Source: Rhizobacter sp964253025
GTDB lineage: Bacteria; Pseudomonadota; Gammaproteobacteria; Burkholderiales; Burkholderiaceae_C
DNA: 64,000 nucleotides
Direction of reading: 5' to 3'
Assembly (NCBI RefSeq): GCF_964253025.1
Contig: NZ_CAXUQC020000001.1
Coordinates: forward strand, 3,658,001 to 3,722,000
The notes below the pieces were generated by a model, which had not been told where the DNA came from, searched no databases, and saw only the letters and a list, made by a program, of their open reading frames with translations. Below, one piece after another: positions 1 through 8,532 of this stretch (the stretch's first letter is position 1; every line of letters begins with the position of its first letter). A program made the position numbers and the translations under genes.

Positions 1-176
1 CGGGCCGAGTCTTCGGGCGTCAGTTCGGGCAGCGCGCGCAGCGTTGCGGCGTCGGCGCGAGCGCGCAGCGCGTCGACCCACGCCAGCACGGCGCGCTCAC
101 GCGCGGCGTCGGCGGGCGGCGAATCGCCGGACTCGGGGGGCGTATCGTTGCCTGGATCGGGGAGCGGCAAAGGCAT
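1..176 (-). CDS. Hypothetical protein, N-terminal fragment (runs off the left edge)
   Basis: An ATG on the minus strand at 176 opens a frame of 58 codons with no stop before the window edge. The visible protein starts MPLPLPDPGNDTPPES, is rich in Pro, Asp, Glu and Ala, and continues as an acidic/Ala-Leu stretch that looks helical (RAVLAWVDALRARADAATL). Third positions are GC-rich as in the neighbours. No Shine-Dalgarno is obvious. The next gene on the same strand ends 75 bp upstream, so the two could be co-transcribed. I do not recognise the family, and the remainder lies outside the window. Confidence 0.5.
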   Translation of the reverse strand, partial: MPLPLPDPGNDTPPESGDSPPADAARERAVLAWVDALRARADAATLRALPELTPEDSA

Positions 177-251
177 GTCGACGGACGAGAGGTTGCGGCG
201 ATTGCACCACACCGCGTGGCGCCGAATCGCCGCAACCGGTCCGTGACGGGC

Positions 252-485
252 TCAGCGCTGAGGCAGGTCCTCGTCTGCCCCGACCTGCAGGACCGACGGC
301 TCGCCATGCCGGCACTCGATCGGATTGTTGCCGTGCTGGCCGTCCTCCGACTTGAGGTGCCGGTACTCGGCGGCAAGCGCATCGAGCGTGCGGTCGATGG
401 CAGGCATGTCGCGGACCTCGGCCGACTGCAGACGCAGAAGCTCCTCGCGGAGCAGGTGATAGCGATCAGAAAGCGTGTGCAGCAT
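252..485 (-). CDS. Small hypothetical protein (77 aa)
   Basis: A short minus-strand gene whose ATG at 485 has a GAGG ribosome-binding site 7 bp upstream. The product is charged and mostly helical for residues 1-50 (HTLSDRYHLLREELLRLQSA), with no signal peptide, no membrane segment and one Cys. The helical part alternates Leu and charged residues as a small coiled coil would. It starts 12 bp downstream of the end of the next minus-strand gene (498), so the two probably share a transcript. I cannot assign a family. Confidence 0.6.
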   Translation of the reverse strand: MLHTLSDRYHLLREELLRLQSAEVRDMPAIDRTLDALAAEYRHLKSEDGQHGNNPIECRHGEPSVLQVGADEDLPQR

Positions 486-497
486 CGGTACCTCGCA

Positions 498-1022
498 TCA
501 CTTGCCGTCGCGGTCCGAGTCACCCGGCATGGCGCGCTCGGTGGTGTCGCTCAGACGGGACCACGCGTCACGCGTGGCATGGCGGGCGCGGTCCCAGCCG
601 AGGCGCGAGGTGCCGCGAGCGGTGCCCCAGTCATGCGACAGTTCCGGCTCCACGTCGTCGAAGGAACGGCCCGGTGCCGAGCGGTACCGATCCACGCCAT
701 AGCGATAGGCCGGACCGTAGTCGTCGTAGGTGGAGCCCTGCTCCACGTAATCGCGGGCGCTGTAATTGCTGCGCCAGAACTCGTCTTCGGCCGTGGGGTC
801 GATCATCTCGGCCACGCCCTTGCCGGCGAGGCCACCCGCCACTGCGCCGACGATCGCGCCGATCGTGGTGCCGATGGGGCCGGCCACCGTGCCGACCGCC
901 GCGCCAGCGGCCATGCCGCCAGCCGCTGCGCCGAGGCCGGTGCCGACGGGGTGCGCACCCGGCTCGTGGGTGATCGGGTCGAGGTTCGCGTCACGTTCGG
1001 GATGGTGCTTGTCGAATGCCAT
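498..1022 (-). CDS. Glycine-zipper hypothetical protein (174 aa)
   Basis: The start at 1022 is supported by AGGAGA 8 bp upstream. Residues about 26-72 form an alternating Gly/Ala hydrophobic block (GTGLGAAAGGMAAGAAVG and onward) of the glycine-zipper type found in many small envelope or stress proteins. The N-terminus is hydrophilic and there is no cleavable signal. The C-terminal 100 residues are acidic and aromatic with repeated Arg/Asp/Tyr. A membrane-inserting or self-associating role is inferred from the Gly block only. It is divergent from the PhoX-type gene, with about 145 bp between the two starts. Confidence 0.7.
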   Translation of the reverse strand: MAFDKHHPERDANLDPITHEPGAHPVGTGLGAAAGGMAAGAAVGTVAGPIGTTIGAIVGAVAGGLAGKGVAEMIDPTAEDEFWRSNYSARDYVEQGSTYDDYGPAYRYGVDRYRSAPGRSFDDVEPELSHDWGTARGTSRLGWDRARHATRDAWSRLSDTTERAMPGDSDRDGK

Positions 1023-1167
1023 GTGGATCTCCTGTGAAGTCCGGAAGCCTCATTGCACCGCTGATCGCTCGGCGAGCCCATCGGACCCGCGCGCCCCTGT
1101 GCGTAGGGATGGGACTACGCGTCGCTTGCGTTTGCCACAATGTCGCCAACACCCGGTGGAGAAGCGC

Positions 1168-3096
1168 ATGGCGAAGGACTTCGGCTCGATGGAAGACAGC
1201 AACCGCTCGACGAACCCGTCGATCCACGAGGTCTCCGACCCCGGCCGCCGCATCGTGCTGCGGGGCGGCCTCGGCGCCGCGCTGCAGGGCCTGATGGCGC
1301 CGGTGGCCGCCGGAGCCCTGTCCGCTTGTTCAATTGCCGCGCCGACCGGACTTCGCCCGTCGGCCGCGGGTCGCCTCGGCTTCACGGGCATTGCCGCCTC
1401 GAGGGCGGACACGGTGGTGGTGCCCGAAGGCTATGAGGCCCGCGTGATTGCGCCATGGGGCGACCCGGTGGGCCTCGCCAAAGCGTCGCCGGCATTCCGG
1501 CCCGATGGCAGCAACACCGCCGAGGATCAGGCGGCTCAAATGGGCATGCACCACGACGGCATGCACTACTACCCGCTCGACGGCTCGCGACGCGGCTTGC
1601 TGGTGATGAACCATGAGTACGCGGACAACGGCTTGCTGTTCGCGGACGGCATGGCCACCTGGACCGCCGAGAAGGTGCGCAAGGCGCAGGCGGCGCACGG
1701 CGTGTCGGTCATCGAGGTCGTGCTCGGCGAGACGGGCTGGACGGTGGTGCGCCCGTCCCGCTACGCACGGCGGATCACGGCGTACACGCCGATGCGCCTC
1801 GCAGGCCCCGCCGCCGGTCATCCGCATGTTCGAACGGCAGCGGATCCGCAAGGCCTGCACGTGCTCGGCACGATGAACAACTGCGCCAGCGGCATCACGC
1901 CGTGGGGCACCTACCTCACGTCGGAGGAGAACTTCATCCTGTACTTCAACGGGCCCGCAGAACCCGATGCCCATGGCAAGCGCTGGGGACTGCGGCCCGG
2001 TGGCATCGGCACACGATGGCACGAACATGACGAGCGCTTCGATGCGACGCGCCATCCGAACGAGCCGAACCGGTTCGGCTGGATCGTCGAGATCGATCCG
2101 ATGGACCCGTCGTCCACGCCGGTGAAGCGCACGGCGCTCGGGCGCGGGGCGCACGAAGGCGCCACCGTGGCCGTCACGTCCGACGGGCGCGCTGTCGTGT
2201 ACACCGGCGAGGATGCACGCTTCGAATACATCTACAAGTTCGTCAGCCGGGACCGGGTCGCGGCGGGTGGCGCTCGTGCCAACGCCGGATTGCTGGACCA
2301 CGGCACGCTGTACGTCGCTCGCTTCGATGCCGATGGCACGGGACGCTGGCTGCCGCTCGTCCACGGCCATGGCCCGCTGACGGTCGAAGGTGGCTTCACC
2401 GATGCCGGCGATGTGCTGGTTCGGGCTCGACAGGCCAGCGACGCGCTGGGCGGCACCCGGATGGATCGGCCCGAGTGGATCACGGTGGATCCTGCGCGTC
2501 GCGAGGTCTACTGCGCGCTGACCAACAACAGCCAGCGCGGGCGTCCTGGGCAGCCCGCAGCGGATGCAGCCAACCCGCGCGCGAACAACACCATGGGCCA
2601 GGTGATCCGCTGGCGCGAGGAAGGCGACTTCGACGCCGCGGTGTTCCGCTGGGACCACTTCGTGCTGGCGGGCGACCCGGTGAACGCGCGTCCGCAGGCG
2701 CAGGGCAACGTTCGCGGCGACGCCTTCGCCTGCCCGGACGGGCTGTGGATGGACCCGCGAGGTGTGCTGTGGATGCAGACCGACATGTCGAGCGCGGTCA
2801 TGGGCCGCGGCGAATTCGAGCGGCTGGGCAACAACATGATGCTGGCGGCCGATCCGCAGACCGGCGAGGTGCGCCGCTTCCTTGCCGGGCCGGTGGACTG
2901 CGAAGTGACGGGCGTCACGGCGACTCCGGATTTGCGCACCTTCTTCGTCAACATCCAGCATCCCGGCGAGGGCCCCTCGGAAGGCGGCGACGACGGCAGC
3001 GGCGTGGCCCGCAGTTCGCGCTGGCCCGATGGCGGCCGACCGCGGTCAGCCACGGTGGTGATTCGACGGGCGGACGGTGGCGTGATCGGGGCGTGA
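1168..3096 (+). CDS. PhoX-family (DUF839) Tat-exported phosphatase-like lipoprotein
   Basis: The 642-residue product has a twin-arginine leader (GRRIVLRGG, residues 26-34) followed by a hydrophobic stretch and a lipobox ending at Cys54 (GALSAC), so export by Tat and lipidation are likely. The mature part carries DUF839/PhoX hallmarks: MHHDGMHYYPLDG with MNHEYADNG near residues 130-155, GTYLTSEENF, RFGWIVEIDPMDP, GAHEGATVAVTSDG and CEVTGVTATPD near the end. PhoX enzymes are Ca/Fe-dependent alkaline phosphatases, but many DUF839 members are untested, so the activity is inferred. The ATG at 1168 has TGGAGAAG upstream; longer upstream reading frame is not needed. It is monocistronic and convergent with gudD. 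A hairpin follows the stop. Confidence 0.8.
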   Translation: MAKDFGSMEDSNRSTNPSIHEVSDPGRRIVLRGGLGAALQGLMAPVAAGALSACSIAAPTGLRPSAAGRLGFTGIAASRADTVVVPEGYEARVIAPWGDPVGLAKASPAFRPDGSNTAEDQAAQMGMHHDGMHYYPLDGSRRGLLVMNHEYADNGLLFADGMATWTAEKVRKAQAAHGVSVIEVVLGETGWTVVRPSRYARRITAYTPMRLAGPAAGHPHVRTAADPQGLHVLGTMNNCASGITPWGTYLTSEENFILYFNGPAEPDAHGKRWGLRPGGIGTRWHEHDERFDATRHPNEPNRFGWIVEIDPMDPSSTPVKRTALGRGAHEGATVAVTSDGRAVVYTGEDARFEYIYKFVSRDRVAAGGARANAGLLDHGTLYVARFDADGTGRWLPLVHGHGPLTVEGGFTDAGDVLVRARQASDALGGTRMDRPEWITVDPARREVYCALTNNSQRGRPGQPAADAANPRANNTMGQVIRWREEGDFDAAVFRWDHFVLAGDPVNARPQAQGNVRGDAFACPDGLWMDPRGVLWMQTDMSSAVMGRGEFERLGNNMMLAADPQTGEVRRFLAGPVDCEVTGVTATPDLRTFFVNIQHPGEGPSEGGDDGSGVARSSRWPDGGRPRSATVVIRRADGGVIGA

Positions 3097-3102
3097 GGTA
3101 CG

Positions 3103-3122
3103 CAGGCCTGCATCAAGGCCTG
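3103..3122 (+). terminator. Hairpin just after the PhoX-type gene
   Basis: CAGGCCT and AGGCCTG form a perfect 7-bp stem with a 6-base loop, starting 6 bp after the stop codon. It lacks a T-run, so intrinsic termination is only possible. The rest of the convergent 3097-3394 spacer shows no gene, RNA or repeat that I can recognise. Confidence 0.35.
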
Positions 3123-3394
3123 TGGGCGGGAGGCTTCGCTGTGGCAGGGTCCGGCCGGGAAGCAGGCTGCCTCACGCGGATGCGATGAGCGACGCGGTGC
3201 CCGATTCCGTGTGGCCCGGATCGAGGGTGTATGGCGACGGCGCCGGTCACGGGCATTGCCGGTCTTCTTGGCGCGGATGGGAATGTCGCCGCGCCGCCGT
3301 CTGATTGCAATGTAGCGAAGCGGCGCTGCCGCCGCATCAGGGGAAGCACCCCGTGCCGGCAACCCCGTCGTGACGTATGCCGCGGCCTGCGCGC

Positions 3395-4729
3395 TCAGCG
3401 GACCATGCAGGGCCGCTTCGGGTCGAAGCGCCATCCCGGCAGGAGGTACTGCATGGCGATCGCATCGTCGCGCGCGCCGAGGCCATGGGCCTGATAGAGC
3501 GCATGGGCCTTCATCACTTCGTCCATGTCGAGTTCGACGCCCAGGCCCGGCTTCTTCGGCACGTCGACGAAGCCGCCTCGAATCTGCAGCGGGTCCTTGG
3601 TGAGACGCTGTCCATCCTGCCAGATCCAGTGGGTGTCGATCGCGGTGACGCGCCCAGGGGCCGCGGCGGCCACCTGCGTGAACATGGCGAGCGACACGTC
3701 GAAGTGATTGTTGGAGTGCGAGCCCCAGGTGAGACCCCAGTCGCGACAGGTCTGTGCCACGCGCACCGAGCCGGCCATGGTCCAGAAATGCGGGTCGGCC
3801 AACGGAATGTCCACCGACTGCAGCGACAGGGCGTGGGTCAGCTGGCGCCAGTCCGTCGCCACCATGTTGGTGGCGGTGGGCAGGCCGGTGGCACGGCGGA
3901 ACTCAGCCATCACTTCGCGACCGGAGAATCCGTCCTCGGCGCCGCAGGGATCCTCCGCATAGGCCACGACACCGTGCATGTCCCGCATCAGGCGCACCGC
4001 ATCCTTGAGGAGCCAGCCACCGTTCGGGTCCAGCGTGACTCGGGCCTCGGGAAAGCGCTCGTGCAGCGCCCGCACCGCCTCCACCTCCGCCTCGCCGGCG
4101 AGCACGCCGCCCTTGAGCTTGAAGTCGTTGAAGCCGTATCGCGCATGCGCCGCCTCGGCCAGACGGACGATGGCCTCGGGCGTCATCGCGGCCTCGTGCC
4201 GGATGCGCTTCCAGTCGTCCGCATCGGCCGGTTCGTCCGTCGGGGCTGCATAGGGAAGGTCAGTGCGCGTGCGGTCGCCGACGAAGAACAGGTAGCCGAG
4301 CATCTCGACGCGGTCACGCTGCTGGCCTTCGCCCAGCAGGGCAGCCACGGGCAGGTCCATGTGCTGGCCCAGCAGGTCGAGCAGCGCGGACTCGATGGCC
4401 GTCACGGCATGGATGGCAACGCGCAGGTCGAAGGTCTGCAGGCCGCGGCCGCCAGCATCGCGGTCGGCGAAGCGCTCGCGGCACGACTGAAGCAAACGCA
4501 GGTGATCGCCGATCGGCTGGCCGACGACAAGCGCCCGCGCATCCTCGATCGTCTGGCGGATCTTCTCGCCACCGGGCACCTCCCCGACGCCCTGGTGGCC
4601 GTCGCTGTCGGTCAGCACCACGATGTTGCGGGTGAAGAAGGGCGCATGCGCGCCGCTCAGATTGAGCAGCATGCCGTCGCGTCCGGCGACGGGAATGACT
4701 TTGAGGTCGACGACCTTGGGGGTGGACAT
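3395..4729 (-). CDS. gudD: Glucarate dehydratase
   Basis: An enolase-superfamily enzyme that dehydrates D-glucarate (and L-idarate) to 5-keto-4-deoxyglucarate. At 444 residues it matches the length of the well-studied GudD. Diagnostic pieces are the KxK pair in FKLKGG (Lys204, Lys206), the metal ligands in LDPNGGW (Asp234) and AEDPCG (Glu259), TATNMV (Asn288) and the catalytic His338 in GSHSNNHFDVSLAM. The gene lies 50 bp downstream of a Bug-type binding protein on the same strand, a pairing that suggests glucarate uptake and degradation together. No TctA/TctB membrane subunits and no kdgD/garL genes are in the window. Confidence 0.93.
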   Translation of the reverse strand: MSTPKVVDLKVIPVAGRDGMLLNLSGAHAPFFTRNIVVLTDSDGHQGVGEVPGGEKIRQTIEDARALVVGQPIGDHLRLLQSCRERFADRDAGGRGLQTFDLRVAIHAVTAIESALLDLLGQHMDLPVAALLGEGQQRDRVEMLGYLFFVGDRTRTDLPYAAPTDEPADADDWKRIRHEAAMTPEAIVRLAEAAHARYGFNDFKLKGGVLAGEAEVEAVRALHERFPEARVTLDPNGGWLLKDAVRLMRDMHGVVAYAEDPCGAEDGFSGREVMAEFRRATGLPTATNMVATDWRQLTHALSLQSVDIPLADPHFWTMAGSVRVAQTCRDWGLTWGSHSNNHFDVSLAMFTQVAAAAPGRVTAIDTHWIWQDGQRLTKDPLQIRGGFVDVPKKPGLGVELDMDEVMKAHALYQAHGLGARDDAIAMQYLLPGWRFDPKRPCMVR

Positions 4730-4779
4730 GGAGACTCCGGCGGGGCGAATGGGACGGGACGGGACGGTGCGGGGCGGCT

Positions 4780-5736
4780 TCAGTCGGCGGTGATGCGGCC
4801 GACCTCGATGACCTTCTTCCAGCGGGCGAACTCCGCCGCCTGGAACTGGCCGAACTGTTCAGGGGTGTTGGCCACGATCTCGAACCCCACGTCGGTGAGC
4901 TTCTTGCGCACGGCGGGGTCCTGCAGCGCGGCGACCAGCGACGCGTGCAGGCGCTTGTTGACCTCTGCCGGCAGGCCCTTGGGCGCGGCAATGCCCTGCC
5001 ATGAATAGACGTCGGCGTTGGCCACGCCCGACTCGGTCAGCGTGGGAACCTGTGGCAGCAGTGCCGCCCGCTTCTCTCCCGTCACGGCAAGGGCGCGCAG
5101 CTTGCCGGCCTGGATGTGGGAGATGACGGCATTGATGTTCTGGAAGGAGGCTTCGACCTGGCCGCCGAGCAGGTCGGTGATGGCGGGCGCGCCACCCTTG
5201 TACGGCACGTGCAACCCGCTCGTACCGGTCTGCTGCCAGAACAGTTCGGCGGTGAGGTGATCGGACGAGCCGTTGCCGGACGAGGCGAAGCTCACCTTGC
5301 CCGGCTGCTTCTTCTGTGCGGCCAGCACGTCGGCCACCGACTTCAGCGGCGAAGCGGCCGGCACGACGAGCACGTTGGGGGCCTGCACGGCCACCATCAA
5401 CAGGTCGAAGTCGCGCGCCGCGTCATACGGCACGCTCTTGATGAGGTGCGGCGCGATGACGAACGGGCCGAGCGACGAGACCAGGACGGTGTAGCCGTCG
5501 GCTGGCGCGCGCTTGACCTGGCCGGCGCCGATGGTGCCGGTGGCGCCGGGCTTGTTGTCGACGACGACCGTCTGGCCGAGTTGTTCCTGCATCTTCGCGG
5601 CGAGGGTGCGCGCCAGGCTGTCGGTCGAGCCGCCGGGTGGGAAGGGCACGAGCAGCGTCACCGGCTTGTCGGGCCAGGCCCATGCCGAGCCGCTGAGGGC
5701 GGCCCAGGCCGCGAGGGTGCAGAGGATTTTCTTCAT
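4780..5736 (-). CDS. Bug-type periplasmic tricarboxylate/sugar-acid binding protein
   Basis: A 318-residue extracytoplasmic binding protein of the tripartite tricarboxylate transporter (TTT, TctC/Bug) family. The chosen ATG at 5736 gives a clean signal peptide (MKKILCTLAAWAALSGSAWA) and has AGGA upstream; a longer frame upstream adds only unlikely residues. The mature start WPDKPVTLLVPFPPGGSTD and the VVDNKPGATGTIGA segment are family hallmarks. Bug proteins bind carboxylates, and the neighbouring gudD makes glucarate the likely ligand (inference). Orphan Bug genes without membrane partners are common in Burkholderiales. A LacI-type palindrome lies 36 bp upstream of the start. Confidence 0.9.
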   Translation of the reverse strand: MKKILCTLAAWAALSGSAWAWPDKPVTLLVPFPPGGSTDSLARTLAAKMQEQLGQTVVVDNKPGATGTIGAGQVKRAPADGYTVLVSSLGPFVIAPHLIKSVPYDAARDFDLLMVAVQAPNVLVVPAASPLKSVADVLAAQKKQPGKVSFASSGNGSSDHLTAELFWQQTGTSGLHVPYKGGAPAITDLLGGQVEASFQNINAVISHIQAGKLRALAVTGEKRAALLPQVPTLTESGVANADVYSWQGIAAPKGLPAEVNKRLHASLVAALQDPAVRKKLTDVGFEIVANTPEQFGQFQAAEFARWKKVIEVGRITAD

Positions 5737-5771
5737 GGACCGGTCCTGCGTGGCAACGATGAAGGTCATAT

Positions 5772-5785
5772 TGTTATCGTTAACA
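5772..5785. promoter_or_regulatory. LacI/GntR-type palindromic operator candidate
   Basis: TGTTATCGTTAACA is an inverted repeat TGTTA-N4-TAACA with a central CG, the shape of operators bound by LacI-family regulators such as the gluconate repressor. It sits in the AT-rich spot 36-49 bp upstream of the Bug gene and about 130 bp upstream of the divergent htrA-like gene. It would control the glucarate pair. No LacI-family gene is present in the window. Confidence 0.55.
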
Positions 5786-5915
5786 GAAGCGTCCGTCAAG
5801 GCAGGGATTCCCCGGGGGAGACGGCGTGCCGAGCGAAGCCGGCAGGGCCCCGATCCCACGCTCCGTCAGGCGCTGCCCTACCATGGCGGCTGGTTCATCA
5901 CGCTGCCTTGCCGAC

Positions 5916-7028
5916 ATGACGACGTCCCGCCGCGCGCCCCTTCCGTTCGCACGTTCCGCCCGCCTGCTGTCCTGCCTGCTCGCGCTGGCCACGACACTGC
6001 CCGCAGTGGCCCGGCCGGAGGCCACGCCGCGTGCCGTGGCCGCGCGGGGCCCCCTCACGCCGGACGAGCAGACCAACATCTCGGTGTTCAAGAGTGCCTC
6101 CCCCTCGGTGGTCAACATCACGGCGCTCGGTCTCGAGCGCGACTTCTTCTCCACCACCGTGCACCAGGTCCCGCAGGGCACGGGCACCGGCTTCGTGTGG
6201 GACGAGCTGGGCCACATCGTCACGAACTTCCACGTCATCCAGGGGGCGAATGGCGCCCGTGTCACCTTGTCGGACCAGAGCAGTCACCGCGCCCAGCTGG
6301 TCGGCGCGTTTCCGGACCGCGACCTGGCCGTGCTCAAGATCGACGCGCCGCGCAGCAAGCTCATTCCGATCGCGCTCGGCACGAGCAAGGGGCTTGCGGT
6401 CGGGCAGCGGGTGTTCGCCATCGGCAACCCGTTCGGCCTGGATCAGACGCTCACGGTGGGCGTGGTCAGCGCACTGAACCGGGAGATCGAGGCCGTCACG
6501 CGCCGCAGCATTCGCGGCGCGATCCAGACCGATGCGGCGATCAACCCGGGCAATTCGGGTGGCCCGCTGCTCGATTCGGCTGGCCGCATGATCGGCGTGA
6601 ACACCTCGATCTACAGCCCGTCGGGCGCCAGCGCCGGCATCGGCTTCGCGATCCCCGTGGACGAAGTGAACCGGATCGTGCCCCGACTCATCCGCGACGG
6701 CCGGATGGTGCGGCCCTCCATCGGCGTGTCGACCGGCCCCGAAGGAATGGGCCGCACGCTCGGACTGCCCAAGGGCGTTCCCCTGGTGCGCGTCGTCCCC
6801 AACGGCCCGGCCGGGCGCGCCGGCCTCGCGCCCTTCATGCGCGGCACCGAAGGCAGCATCGTGCAGGGCGACGTGATCCAGGCAGTGGACGACGAACCGA
6901 CCGAGGACCTCGACGACATGCTCAACGCGCTCGAGCGCTTCCAACCCGGTGATCGCGTCACGCTCACCGTGTGGCGTGCGGGAAAAGTGCGCAAGGTCGT
7001 CGTCACATTGGCCGAGCTGCGCGAGTGA
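5916..7028 (+). CDS. HtrA/DegP-like periplasmic serine protease with one PDZ domain
   Basis: A 370-residue S1C-type protease. A basic N-terminus and hydrophobic segment to about residue 32 (LLSCLLALATTLPAVA) look like a signal peptide. The trypsin-like domain has the full triad: His106 (TNFHV), Asp136 (DRDLAVLKID) and Ser214 (NPGNSGGPL). One PDZ domain follows at about residues 265-365 (VVPNGPAGRAGL, DVIQAVDDEPTEDLDDML). With a single PDZ it is closer to DegS-like or orphan HtrA proteins than to DegP, which has two. ATG 5883 is an alternative start. It is divergent from the Bug gene. Confidence 0.88.
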   Translation: MTTSRRAPLPFARSARLLSCLLALATTLPAVARPEATPRAVAARGPLTPDEQTNISVFKSASPSVVNITALGLERDFFSTTVHQVPQGTGTGFVWDELGHIVTNFHVIQGANGARVTLSDQSSHRAQLVGAFPDRDLAVLKIDAPRSKLIPIALGTSKGLAVGQRVFAIGNPFGLDQTLTVGVVSALNREIEAVTRRSIRGAIQTDAAINPGNSGGPLLDSAGRMIGVNTSIYSPSGASAGIGFAIPVDEVNRIVPRLIRDGRMVRPSIGVSTGPEGMGRTLGLPKGVPLVRVVPNGPAGRAGLAPFMRGTEGSIVQGDVIQAVDDEPTEDLDDMLNALERFQPGDRVTLTVWRAGKVRKVVVTLAELRE

Positions 7029-7079
7029 GGCGGCTACAGTTCCCGCTTTGCCCGCCCCAACCTCCGGAAGGAACATCCC

Positions 7080-7235
7080 TTGTCCATCAACCTGTCGCTC
7101 ACGCCGCTCATCTCGCTGGTCGCCGGCATCCTCGTGCTGATCATGCCCAAGCTGCTCAACTTCATCGTCGCGATCTACCTGATTGCCGTGGGCATCATCG
7201 GGCTCTTCGGCCTGGGCTCGATCCGCATCCACTGA
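7080..7235 (+). CDS. DUF3096 small membrane protein with a TTG start
   Basis: A 51-residue frame starts with TTG at 7080, preceded by AAGGA 7 bp upstream, and ends at TGA 7233-7235. The product (SINLSLTPLISLVAGILVL, then IMPKLLNFIVAIYLIAVG) has two hydrophobic helices and ends in GSIRIH. This is the layout of the DUF3096 family, small membrane proteins of unknown function. It lies 51 bp after the HtrA-like gene and may be on the same transcript. It is easily missed because of its size and non-ATG start. Confidence 0.75.
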   Translation: MSINLSLTPLISLVAGILVLIMPKLLNFIVAIYLIAVGIIGLFGLGSIRIH

Positions 7236-7250
7236 CAGCGGTGCACCGCC

Positions 7251-8459
7251 TCAACGGGTGCTCGCGGGCCACCGCCAGGCCAGCATGACGTGCAACGCGG
7301 CGCCCAGCACCAGCGAGGCGGCTGCAGCGTCGATCGCCAGGCTGAAGCCCTGCGCCGGCACGCTGCTGCGTCCGACCAGCCAGGCGGCCAGCGGCGGGCC
7401 GGCGATCTGCCCGACCCCGTACACCGCCGTCGCCAGACCCATCAGGCCTGCCGGCGCGGCCGGTGACAGGCGCCGCGCCTCCTGCATGCCGAAGAAGCTG
7501 ATCGCCGTGAAGGGCAGCCCGACCAGGAGGCTGCCGATGGCGAAGCTCGCCACGCCCGGCCACCAGACGCCGACCACGACGCCGACCGCCTGCACGGCGT
7601 AGCACACGGCCAGCGCGTGCCGCCGATCGACGTGCACAGGGGTGCGCGTCGCGAGCACTGCGCCGGCCATCACGCCGGCTCCGAGCAGCGGCCAGAAGAA
7701 GTCCAGCCAGGCCGAGCCCGGCAGCGCGCCGCGGGCGATCACCGGCAGGAAGGTGGCCGTGATGATGTAGCCGAAGCCGGAGAGGCCGTAGGCCAGGATG
7801 AACAAGGTCGTCTCCAGGCCCATCCGGCCTGCAGGCGCCGTGGCGGAGGGGGCGGCGGAGACGACCCCGGGGCGCACGACCGGCCAGACCAACGCGCTCA
7901 GCCCCGCGGCGAGCACGGCGAACACGGCCCATCCCGTGGCGGCCCCACCGCCCGCCCACCCGATGCCGCCCACCAGCAGCCCGCTCACCACGATGCCGGC
8001 GCCGGGACCCACGTAGATCATTCCGCCGAGCGCCGGACGGCCCAGCTGGGCGAGACGAGCCAGGCACCATCCCGAGGTGTGCACGAACACGAGCGCGCTG
8101 GCCACCCCGGCGAGGAAGCGCAAGGTCGGCCAGGCGGCCGGCACCGGCAGCGCCATGCCCAAGGTGAGCACCACGGTGGCCAGCAGGCCGGCGCGGACGA
8201 ACCCCGCGCTGTCCGCTGGAGGCCGGCCGCTGCGTGCCGTGAAGCGCGAATGCGCCGTGCAGGCGAGTGCGCCGACCAGGTAGCCGATGTAGTTGGCCGT
8301 GGCGAGCCAGCTGCCCGAAGCCAGGTCCACCAGCCCATCGGTCAGCATCACTGGCAGGAGCGGCGTGAAGGCGAAGCGTCCGATGCCCATGGCGACGGCC
8401 AGGGCGAACAGGCCCGCCATCGCGGCGGTCGCGGTGGCAGCGGGTCGAGCGTCGGGCAT
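7251..8459 (-). CDS. YbfB/YjiJ-family MFS transporter
   Basis: A 402-residue protein with about twelve hydrophobic segments. The first (LFALAVAMGIGRFAFTPLLP, residues 14-33) carries the GRFAFTPLLPxM motif typical of the YbfB/YjiJ subgroup of the major facilitator superfamily. Later marks are SGFGYIITATFLPVIAR and the C-terminal GxGQIAGPPLAAWLV. The substrate is unknown. ATG 8459 is preferred over upstream in-frame codons because it gives the usual family N-terminus (MPDARPAAT). It is downstream of alkB on the same strand with a 73-bp gap, so weak read-through from the repair operon is possible. Confidence 0.85.
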   Translation of the reverse strand: MPDARPAATATAAMAGLFALAVAMGIGRFAFTPLLPVMLTDGLVDLASGSWLATANYIGYLVGALACTAHSRFTARSGRPPADSAGFVRAGLLATVVLTLGMALPVPAAWPTLRFLAGVASALVFVHTSGWCLARLAQLGRPALGGMIYVGPGAGIVVSGLLVGGIGWAGGGAATGWAVFAVLAAGLSALVWPVVRPGVVSAAPSATAPAGRMGLETTLFILAYGLSGFGYIITATFLPVIARGALPGSAWLDFFWPLLGAGVMAGAVLATRTPVHVDRRHALAVCYAVQAVGVVVGVWWPGVASFAIGSLLVGLPFTAISFFGMQEARRLSPAAPAGLMGLATAVYGVGQIAGPPLAAWLVGRSSVPAQGFSLAIDAAAASLVLGAALHVMLAWRWPASTR

Positions 8460-8532
8460 GGTCGGATCTCTCGGCAGGCGAAGGCGAAAAGGGTCGACGA
8501 TACCCGAGGGCGCCGACCTCAACGAACCGAGG

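Noticed and set aside
3140..3190. A possible signal-recognition-particle RNA core (CAGGGTCCGGCCGGGAAGC)
   Set aside because: It only partly resembles the conserved loop, lacks the GGAA tetraloop order and the long flanking helix.
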